Shown piece by piece: positions 20,511 to 29,631 of a stretch of 64,000 nt of DNA. The position numbers were made by a program, and so were the translations under genes. This DNA is from Amblyornis subalaris (Eukaryota; Chordata; Aves; Passeriformes; Ptilonorhynchidae), in contig JACAXG010000080.1 in the NCBI GenBank assembly GCA_018881555.1, forward strand, positions 1,515,314-1,579,313, given 5' to 3'. Position 1 is the stretch's first letter; each line of letters opens with the position of its first letter. The notes below the pieces were generated by a model. It worked only from the letters and a program-made list of their open reading frames with translations. It did not search any database and had not been told where the DNA came from.

Positions 20511-22899
20511 GTAAGAATGGCCCTGGCGGGCGGGCGGGAGGCAGAGGGGTGGTGTGATGTGCAGGTGCCGCTGTCACCGCACACGCGCTCCCTGGGTGTG
20601 TGTTCACACAGCTCCTGAGTCCTGCTTCAGGGGGCAGATAGGGTTTGTGTGGGAGATGGAGAGTCTGAGATGTGTGGGTGGCCATGTGCATGCACGTAGT
20701 TATTTGGGTTTTATGTCAAAGGAAGGCATCTGAAAATCACCACCCCCCTCCAGCCCCACACTGCCCCCCTGCCTGTCACCTATGGAGGGATCTAGCCCAG
20801 TATATCCAATTTTTGGTTCTGTATTAGGGATAGGACAGGCCTTGGTAGGATCTCTTTTGAACAGCTGGCAAGGGAAATTNACTCCTGCCATTCTTCCAAG
20901 GGTGCAGCAGTGGGTTTAGAGCAGCCCCTGCCCTCTCCTTGACTGCAAGGCAGGGGAAGCCAGTCTCCAAAGCACTGCGAAGGGAAACTCGCTCTTGCAA
21001 AGCTGGGCCAAAAATGAAAGATTTTTTTATAGCATACAAATGTTACCTACAGCTATTTATACGCCCTCCTCAAAGGCTATTTATACCCTTTCCCTGCTTT
21101 TGTGCTGCTGGCTGGAGAATATCCTTATATTAGATGTTTTCGGCAGCGTGGGATGTTCTTCAGCCGTCGCCCGACTGCAGGACCGTCTGTTTCCAACATC
21201 ATTCCTGGAAGAAGAGGGCGATTCATGGACTGCAACCACTGCCACGGCTCTGAAAGCAGGGTTGGCATCGTGGGTGCCAGTCCGATGAAGGGGAGAAGGG
21301 GATGAAATGCCTGATCATAGCAGTGTTAATGAAAGCCACCAGTTCATACAGCTGAAGGAGGTGGCTCGTTGCATCAAGGGTCAGGAGTAAGTTTTCCCCC
21401 CCTTTCCCACATTGTGCAGTCGATCAGGAGCAGTGTAAGGTTATTTTATTGTTTCCAGGAGCGCCGGACCCAGGCTCCCTGCGGGAGGTCGCATGCTTGG
21501 CTTGCTGCATCATTGATCCAGCCTGCCAGAGAAATTCTTTATTCCTCTTAAATGTGGACTTGCACTTAGAAAGCAAACAATCCTTTAACATTTCTGAGGC
21601 TGAAAGCAGAAAAACGAGTGGCTTTTGTCATCAGGGATGCTGTCTTTTTTGATCGCTCTGGGAATCCAAGGGAATGTGCTACCCAACAAAGAGCAATTTT
21701 GTTAAAAAAACGGGGAAAAGGGAAGGGTTTGCAGCTTCCTGTGCTCTGGATAATTGGAGCTGTCTCCTCTGCAGCTACATGACACTCCCGTGACTGGGTT
21801 TGGAAGCTGAATGGTTTTCGGGTTTCCCTGACTCACACCATGAAGTTTCCAGTTCGGGCTATACTGGGCAGCACTGGTGTGCTGAGTTTGGCAGCCACCT
21901 CTTCTTGCAGTCGTGGATATTTGCATATGACAGATAAACAAAAATATCTTCATTGTCTTTAGAAAAATGCTGTGTCCCATTAAAACATCATCCGAGATTG
22001 GTTTTGTTTTTAGAAATGCTGAAGGAATGGCTTTTTGTGGGAGGCTTTTCCCGGAGGAGCCTCCACGAGCACAGCCTGCTTTACATCAGTCTCCTGCNTT
22101 TGAATTTTGCCTTCCTGCGGTTGAGGTTGCCTCTGTCACTGCCCTTTATTTCCAAGATGTTTTGGTGATCCTGTGTGGATCAACACTGTCCCTCATGCCA
22201 CAGGGCTGTGGTGCAGGGGCAGAGATGCTCCTGGGTGGCTCCTGAGCTCTTCCGACGCTGACAGAGCCGGGACACCACTGATGCCACTTCTGGAATATCA
22301 CGAAATTGGGCAATAATGCTTCCTTTGAGCTGGTGCTTGGCTTTTCTTATCCCAAGCCGAACTTCTCCAAGGTTGCCTGCGAGTTGTCCGTGCCACAGGC
22401 TCTTGCTCGCAGGNGCTGCCAGTGGGGAGATTCGTGTGCAGTGTTTGTAAATCCTGCGCTTCTCCATTCCCCTCACGACTTTTGTTGTCCCTTTTTCCAC
22501 GACTACAACAAGAAGGCGACTCTGTGTCATTATTTTGTGCAGAAAGAACCTTCCGACTCCTCCTGAACCTGCGAATGGATTTCTCAACCTCCAGCCATCC
22601 GAGGTGTAAATGAGATGGGAGCGGGGGCTTTGCACGAATCCCACCTTCCTGCCAGCAGCCCGCTCCCTGCCTGCTTCATTTGACATTTTTCTCCCCTAAC
22701 AGGGATTATTTTTTCAAGAAATCTCCCCCAAATGTGTTAATTCTCAGCACTGCCGAGCTGGCGTTGGGAGGTGCTGGCGTTGTGCAGCACGAGGGGCAGG
22801 GACCCCCAAATTCCGAACAATTGTGATTTACTGTGCAGCTTGGGCAAAGTGCATTTGTTGCCTTGGAAACAAATAGCAGCAGTGAACAACTCAATGAAA
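20461..22899. other. Non-coding interval downstream of the CpG island
   Basis: No gene recognised. It holds a pair of TATA-like boxes on the minus strand at 21054-21085, and otherwise unique sequence of moderate G+C. The region is free of CR1. Only three N positions occur (20880, 22098, 22414). Confidence 0.5.
21052..21086 (-). promoter_or_regulatory. Two tandem TATA-like boxes, minus strand
   Basis: On the minus strand the 11-mer GTATAAATAGC occurs twice, at 21086-21076 and 21062-21052, 24 bp apart. A third TATA-like stretch, GCTATAAAAAAATC, lies further downstream at about 21032-21020. TATAAATA is a canonical TATA box. Transcription from these would run towards the CpG island. Read on the + strand, the same bases (GCTATTTATAC) are one mismatch from a MEF2 site, which is an equally reasonable explanation. 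No open frame supports a transcript. Confidence 0.3.
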
Positions 22900-23480
22900 T
22901 TTATGGAATCAACTTCAATAAATCTTGATGATAAATGTGCAAAAACATACCCAGTTTGATGAAGATCTACAGTATGCAGATGTGAAGGATGGTAGTAAGT
23001 TATATAAGTGCTTCAGCACCAATTTTGGGCTGCCACGGTCATGTTCCTATAATATGGGCTCTTTTTGTTGTTTCTGAGGAAGCTGTCTGCTTCTTTTCAT
23101 AGATATGGCATTTAATTTTAATTTCCAGGGTATCTTTTAGTTTAATTGGCATGCTGGATGATTACAGTGGGTTGTTTTGTCTTTTGCAAAGCCTGATTCA
23201 TATCGAACTCCGGATAAAAATAAAATTGAGAGCAGTGGCAATCCAAGGGAGCACAGAGTGCCACGTCGCCCGCCTCCGAGAAGGGTGCAAAATTTCACAA
23301 ATTAATTAAAGCAGTTATGTAGGACATCTCCCTAATTCCTTGTATCAGCCTGTGAGTGTTACAGACGGGGACAGGGCAGGGATTTTGTAGTTACAGCCAA
23401 GCTCTGTGGCAGATTTCGCTCTCACATGGAAAGGTCTCTCTGTTTACCTGTGCATAGGGACAGGGTAGGTTCATTGTATC
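22900..23480. promoter_or_regulatory. Candidate conserved non-coding element
   Basis: A stretch of about 580 bp with many compact motifs and no repeats. They include TTTATAATATGGGC-like and CATTTAATTTTAATTTCC, TTTAGTTTAATTGGCATGC, CCTGATTCATATCGAACTCC, GATAAAAATAAAATTG, and TTCACAAATTAATTAAAGC. Stops are frequent in all frames, so it is not coding. The complex, non-degraded look and the absence of transposons around it suggest a developmental enhancer type of element. Conservation has not been tested. Confidence 0.33.
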
Positions 23481-23865
23481 TCAGCCAGTGATATTTTCTA
23501 AAATTGATATTTTTCGTTCCCGGTTTGACCTGTGGATCGATGAGGGTTCAGGAATATCAGTGGACTTGTCTGGAGATGATGTCGTAAACCTTTAACACAG
23601 CCCTTAATGCAACACGATGTTTTTCCATTAGTTCCCTCTCCTCTTCTCCTTACAGGGCCTTATTTTCACGATTTTCTGCCAGGTCAGGAAGCACTGGGAA
23701 TATCTGTTTCTTCCTTTTGTGGTGTGTTGGGCCCCAGTTTTGCACATCAGCAGCTGGGGAGAGCTGCACGAGGCCACACTGCTCCCTCCATCCCCTCTGC
23801 TGCAGCCACCCCGTCCTGCTGGGCTGGGACCCAAACCCGAGCCTGCCCTTATGGACAGGGGTGTC
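23481..23865. other. Short non-coding interval
   Basis: No gene seen. It is unique sequence, GC-richer towards the CR1 insertion at 23866. Confidence 0.5.
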
Positions 23866-24204
23866 AGAGAATCCCAGAATGGTTGGAATTGGCAGGGACT
23901 TAAAGCCCATCCAGGCCCACCCCCTGCTGTGGGCAGGGACACCTTCCACTAGCCCAGGCTGCTCCAAGCCCCGTCCAACCTGGCCTTGGACACTTCCAGG
24001 GATGGGGCAGCCACAGCTTCTCTGGGCAGCCTGTGCCAGGGCCTCCCCACCTTCACAGGGAACAAATCCTTCCCAATATCCTATCTAATCCTGCCCTCTG
24101 GCAGTAGGAAGCCATTTCTCCTTGTCCTGTCACTCCAGGCCCATGTCCCAAGTCCCTCTCCAGCTCTTCTGGAGCCACTTTAAGGCACTGGAAGGTGCTA
24201 TAGG
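23866..24204 (-). mobile_element. CR1 LINE 3' fragment (type A), antisense
   Basis: An antisense CR1 of about 340 bp, the only transposon found between 18.8 and 32.3 kb. The + strand shows AGAATCCCAGAATGGTTGGA, CCACCCCCTGCTGTGGGCAG, CAACCTGGCCTTGGACACTT, GGCAGCCTGTGCCAGGGCC, TCCTTGTCCTGTCACTCCAG and CCAGCTCTTCTGGAGCCAC. The tail and UTR are well kept, so the insertion is fairly young. ORF2 remnants are frameshifted. Confidence 0.94.
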
Positions 24205-24944
24205 CACATCATCACCTTAAGGAAGTTGCCTTCCTGTATCTTAAGCGAATTTCTCTGCAAAGGCCTCTCTTTTTCCCACTCTGCCCAGTAGGTGCTTTGG
24301 TTTTGGTGAATATTGGGGGTCTGCCTGGTGGACTGGTCATCTCTCAACCTTGGTCCTCCTTTTTCCTTCTCTTACAATTCTTTCATCATCTTGGTTTACT
24401 CCTGGAATGAGATGGTTTCAGAACATAAAGACTCCATGTTAGTGCTGTCCTTGAACTGTCGATGAGTGAAAAAGATCCAGGCAGGATCCTGCTCCTGCCC
24501 CGGCGCCTGGATTGTGCCGTTGTTTCAGATGCACCAGCTAAATTTTTTACTTGAATCTACCCAGATTCCCAGCCAAGCCCTTGTGTTGCTCGGTATCTTC
24601 CAGCCCACAAAGTCAGTGCTTCCCCATGTCAGCCCTAATATGTTGTACGGATTAGGAAAACCCCTGTGGATGCTGAGGATCACGATGCCTGTAAATCACC
24701 CCAGGCCTGGGACCGGAGTTTGGGATGTGGCTCAGCAGAACCTGGGGCTTGCCCAGAGCTCATGATGGATTTTAATTTATTTAGTGCAGGGTGTATTCCT
24801 AAGCCTGGCTGGGATCAAAATCAGAGTTTCCCTTAGATTTGTTCAGGTGTGGAGGGCTGGAAACCCAAAGGGCTTCTCCAGAAACCCCCGGGCACGTGGG
24901 GTGGATCCTGAGCTCCGCTCTGATGTTTACAGACCACCAGAGCT
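24205..24944. other. Non-coding interval
   Basis: No gene recognised. It is unique sequence of mixed composition between a CR1 copy and an A/T-rich candidate element. Confidence 0.5.
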
Positions 24945-25500
24945 CTTCCCATTAACATACAACTGTATAAGACAGCTTGAACTCCATTAGGAGCTAAATT
25001 TAGTGACTCACTAACTCCTTTTTGATATGTTTTTATAATTTCATTGTATTATGACACTTGATTTTAAATTTGCATGAGTAAATGAGCCTCTTACTAAGTC
25101 AGGTAAAAAGATTTTTCACTTATCTACCATGAAATAAGACATTAAAAAATAGTGAGGGGAGAAAGCAACGTATCCTTGACATATTTAGTTTACATTTTTT
25201 CCAACTGTGCTGACTGAACATTTCTAACCATTAATGATCCAATAAAGCTGTTTGTACCGCTTTAACAGGCTAAATAATTTCACATTAGGAATACATTTTG
25301 TAATTAGTTTAGTATTTTGTGGGGGAACCCTATTTTTGGAAAATATAAATTTACATTTAATTGCGCTCACAATCTGAATTGGAAGAGGCAGCAAGTGAAA
25401 ACTGGCCTTTTATGGTTTACCTCCAAATAGTAAAGTCCATGGAGGCAGTTAACAGTAGTGAACAACTTTAACTGGGATTTCTATAACTTATTCAATGAAT
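24945..25500. promoter_or_regulatory. Candidate conserved non-coding element, strongest in window
   Basis: An A/T-rich block of about 550 bp with sharp contrast to its flanks and very dense regulatory-type cores. These include AAATTTGCATGAGTAAATG (octamer-like, POU), ACATATTTAGTTTACA (forkhead-like), CTAACCATTAATGATCC and TGTAATTAGTTTAGT (homeodomain-like), CCAATAAAGCTG, AGGCTAAATAATTTCACATT, CTTTAACTGGG and CCTTTTATGG. There are no open frames, repeats or N positions. This texture is typical of deeply conserved vertebrate enhancers near developmental regulators. The target gene cannot be named from this window. Confidence 0.42.
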
Positions 25501-28500
25501 TTCCTGTTGGATTGCTTAAAAATATCCCCTGGGCAGTGAAGCTCCTGCAGGTGGTGGAAGATCAGACCACACACCTTCATCCCTGGCATCACAGGGGGTT
25601 CCACCACCTTCTGATTCACTAACAGGGATTTATGGGTTATTTTTCTAAGTATTTCTGAACTTTTATTCAGGATAACCTTGACAAGGCCTGAACAACTTCG
25701 GGATCTGCACTTCAAAGGTTTTTTTCCCTCTCATTTCCTATCAGAGAAGAGACCACCCAAGGTCCTGCTGCCAGTGGGATTTGGGAGATGTGTGTGGGGA
25801 GCATCCNTTTGTTTTGGAAGGTGATGAGCAGCAAGGAGATGGCACTGGTGATCCTTTGGTCCTGACCTGGGCTCTGGTGATGAGCTCATGGAGAGGTGAA
25901 AGTTCCTCTGTTAATTATCCAGCTTTTTGACTCTCTCCATCTCTCTGGACACCACCAGCTTTAATTTTTTTGTGTTATTGATATTTTTTTCTTCTCTTTC
26001 CCCCGTTTCATTAATAGTGACAGATGCTTTTAATTAAAAAGAAAAGACAAAACAAAATCCCGAGTAAAACAAAAAGAGAATATTCTAATTTGGCGTGACA
26101 TTATGAAGCAGGATGGCTCCTGGCATCCAAGGTATGGAAAAGGTCATCTTCCACAGCTCCAGCCTTTTGCAACAGTGGAATTAAGTTCAAACTCAGGCTG
26201 GTTTTGAAGTCTTAAGTCTCTCCAGGGATTCCTTTCATAACATCTTCGAACTGGATAACACTACAGTAAATGAAATACACTGCACTGGATTAAAGGGTTA
26301 TTTCCCCTGTGTGTCAAGCTGACACAGAATCCCAACCCTCAGGTTGCTTCCGAGTTGTCTCTATCTGCTGATACCCTCTCTGCTTTACATAACAGCTCCG
26401 AGTTTTTGCAGGGAAAGTTTTGCCATTATTTCTTCGGCTCCGGCGCTCGACGCGCGCGGAACAATTTTATGNAGCGAGGAACCAAAATCGAGCAGCGAAA
26501 TGGGGAAGGAATTTAATGGGCTTCAAAACGTGGGGGAAGCAATGCAGGCAAGAGTGGAGCTGTCTCTCCAGGTCTGTGGTGCTGCTCTGTAATTTATACT
26601 GGAACACAGACCATGGCTCTGCCTGCNCTGCCGCTCACGTGGAGCAGCACGGAGCCCGCAGTAACCCCGGCTCTGAGAGACGCTGCTCTGCTCTGAGCCT
26701 GCTGCTCCAACAGCAACAGCTCGGTAGGGATTGTTTGCAATGTGTTTTGTTGGAGGACAAATGTTCTTCTGACTTTGAACTTGGTGCCTGGTGCAGCTCG
26801 TGCAGATTTGGTTGAGGGCCGGGCACCCAAACCGCTGCCGTCTGCTGAGCTCCAGAGCACGGGGAGAAACCAGGGCCTGGAAATCTCNGAGCGTTGGCTC
26901 CTCCAGCTCAGTTGTGCCATCCCAGGGCCAGTGCCCTGTGCCAGGGTGGCCTCTTGGTCCTGGGGAAGGTGGGGTTGCCAGGCTTGGGATGGCAAATCAG
27001 AGTGGGCATCTATTGAACCCACTCTGGAACTGCAGAAATGGTCTTGGTCCCTTGTTTCCCCCACTGAAATACCAAAACACCCCTCTGAAATCACGGGGAG
27101 CCTGTGAAACGTGAACTGTGCAACAACATTTTGACACTGGAAAGGGAGAGAACTGCTGCTTCTCTCTCTGTGGCTCCTCCCATTTTATTTTATCCAAGGC
27201 TGGCTGGGTCATATGGAAAACTGAAGTTGTCTTATGAATTGTTTATTTAAGATAAAATGCATCCTCCACATGCTTGATACATTTGGCTTTGGTAAAAACA
27301 GGGCAGTGTGCTCCGTGTGTACTTCTGGATTCTGTTCTTTGTTGAATCTCTTCTCCGTCTGTGGCTCGGTATCCTCCCATACCACGTTTTTCTCTGGATG
27401 TGCTTCTGGGACAACCACTGTGTGTGGAACAACCACTGCTCCTCTCAACCAACCCCAAACCCCTCTCCTGAGAGCTGAGGGGGCGATGGGGCTGCTGCTC
27501 TTCACAAGGATGGGACATGCTGCCTTTCCTCCCCAAGGTCATGCTCCCGATAATTCCAACGTGGTTTGTCTCCGTTAGCTTTTGGGATGAGGTGCTGGGA
27601 CCTGCATGCTGTCCTGGGGCTCCATGGAAGGCGTTCAGCAGGATTTGTCCATGGTGTCCCCACGGGCATCGGGTTCCTCTGTTTCCAAGTGTTATTCACA
27701 TGTAAGCACCCACGCACATTAGAAACGTGGGGGAAACGATACTTTCGGGGTTCTGCTGTCCATGAGTAATTAAAATCAATGACATTTTTAGATTTCCCTC
27801 TNACTGAACAATCCGTGAGGAGAAGCAAGGGCAGGGAATTGCACGTGCTGCTTTTCTGGGCAGCTGGAGGTACCTGCACCCTCCCGCAGCCTCCGAGCCG
27901 GTCAGGGCCTTTCCAGGAGGTCTGAAATCTCCCTGGAAAAGCTGGGGCATATTGAAAATANGCTCTGAGCTTTTAGCACTTCCTCCGGATTATTTCTTCA
28001 AGTATTTAAAAATATATTTTATAGCACTAAAATAAATGTTAATGAGTCTGCATTGCTTGGGGCTAACAATAGTATTTCTATTTCCATCCAGCAGCCTGGC
28101 AGGGCATTTGGCGATGGAAGAGCTGGATGTGGAGACCTGGCTGTTTCTTTCTGGCTTGGTCCTTGATGTCTTGAGCAGTTTTATTCTCTTGTGCTTCCTT
28201 TCCCTGTTTTGCTAAATAGCAATGAAAAAGCTTCCTTGCTTTGTTCAGGCACCTGGGATTTATCAAAGGCCTCTGGGCAAGTGTTAAATGCTGAGCTGGG
28301 TATAAAAAGTGTTATTTAGTGTTATGTTTATACCTCTTCAATGTTAGCATGTATTTTTATCTACTCCTTGCGGTGACCTTTGTGTTTTTCCAACCAAGCA
28401 GACAATCTCCTTGACTCGGGGGGGTTGGTTTTTTCCACTGCCTGCCACGGCATCTTCAAAGCAATTTTGTAAATATGCTTTTTTTGGGGTGTTTTCAGTG

Positions 28501-29369
28501 TTTGGGCTGGGACTCATGGTGCTGGAGGTGCCAGTTGCATACAGAGGATGGGAGAGTTGCCATGAGGAAAATAATAGCTTGGAAGTCCATTCCTCTCATT
28601 CCTCACCTTCGTTGTTTTTCTCCCTTAAAATGACATCATGTTTGAAGGATCCCAGGCTGCCATGTTCGATGGGCAGGGATTTGGGGAGGTATCCCAAGCC
28701 TTAAGGAGTGTGCAGAGGAGCAGGGCAGGGCGTGGGTGGGGGGGAGAGGTGTAGGAGTAAATGGGATGGCAGGAATTCAACCTTGGCACCGCGTCAGAGG
28801 CAGCGAGCCCTGCTCGGAGCAGCTGCGTTCCCCGGGACTGCGGGAAGCCAAATGGTTTGTTTGTCTGTTTACACGGATATGTGGGGCTGTGTAGGGGAAA
28901 ACCACTTAGCAGAAATTCTGCTATTAAAGCAGATGGTGGGAGATTAATCTGGTTTTTAGNGGGGTACTTGCTGGTAGGGTGACCAAGTTATTAATTCCTT
29001 CCCGTGCTCAGAGTCCTTCCATCGTTCCAGGGGATGGGGGAATCGTGTTCCGTGAAACTCTCGGCTCCTTCCTCGCTTTCTCACAAGCTGATGTGGTATT
29101 TTGGGAAGCAGAGGAGCCTTTGTCAGGGTTGTTGCTGCAGTTTTTCTACCCATGCTCCTTCCACTGTTCTCTGCTCCAGCCCTTTCCAGTGCTCCCATGG
29201 CAGTTCCAGCTGCCTCCTGGCCCTCCTGCAAACCAGCACAGTCCCTTTGCTGCTGCTCAGATGCTGGTTGTTATCCTAGATTTCCTTTCTTTCCTTCCAT
29301 TTTAGAAATTGCTCTTTTTTCCCCCCTGCCGGATCACTGACAGCCGCATTCTCCTTGACAGTTGTGATA
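25501..29369. other. Non-coding unique sequence, 3.9 kb
   Basis: No gene or transposon recognised. Small features are a G-quadruplex motif at 28723-28744 and an imperfect ACAACCACTGTGTGTGGA repetition near 27410-27440. CpG density rises modestly at 26440-26465 (GGCGCTCGACGCGCGCGG) and again near 28785-28845. Open frames are short and unrelated to known proteins. Confidence 0.5.
28723..28744 (+). other. G-quadruplex motif
   Basis: Four G runs with loops of 2, 3 and 1 bases (28723-28725, 28728-28730, 28734-28736, 28738-28744). Short loops make this the most stable-looking quadruplex motif found here. It is in unique sequence with no promoter evidence. Confidence 0.65.
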
Positions 29370-29496
29370 TTTGTATGTGTGCATAAAAACAGTGGGAAGC
29401 ATTTATGTAGGTGTCACTAATTTAATTTAATATAATCTGATCTGTATGTATAGGGAGGGCTGTTCTGCACTGAAAATGCTTCTCTTTATTTTACAG
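29370..29496. other. A/T-rich segment upstream of exon-like block
   Basis: An A/T-rich stretch containing CACTAATTTAATTTAATATAATCTG and ending in the polypyrimidine tract TGCTTCTCTTTATTTTACAG. It would be the 3' end of an intron if the next segment is an exon. Confidence 0.3.
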
Positions 29497-29631
29497 TCTC
29501 CATCGTCATCAAATACAACTCCTGTCATTCTCCTCTTCCATTCACCTACCCAAAGACCAAATCTGGAAATAGTAACCAAAAGAGAAGCCCACGTCACACA
29601 CAGAGCAGGGAAAGGTTGAAATAATTGAAGG
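29497..29631 (+). other. Exon-like segment, 135 bp (probably non-coding if real)
   Basis: This is the best-looking exon signal in the window. A strong acceptor (CTTCTCTTTATTTTACAG, ending at 29496) and a near-consensus donor (AAGG|GTAAGTGA, GT at 29632) bracket 135 bp. All three frames contain stops near the 3' end: TGA at codon 41 in phase 0, TAG in phase 1, TAA in phase 2. It would therefore have to be a 5' or 3' UTR exon or an lncRNA exon. No coding homology is recognised. Splice-site pairs of this quality do occur by chance every few tens of kilobases. Confidence 0.3.
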
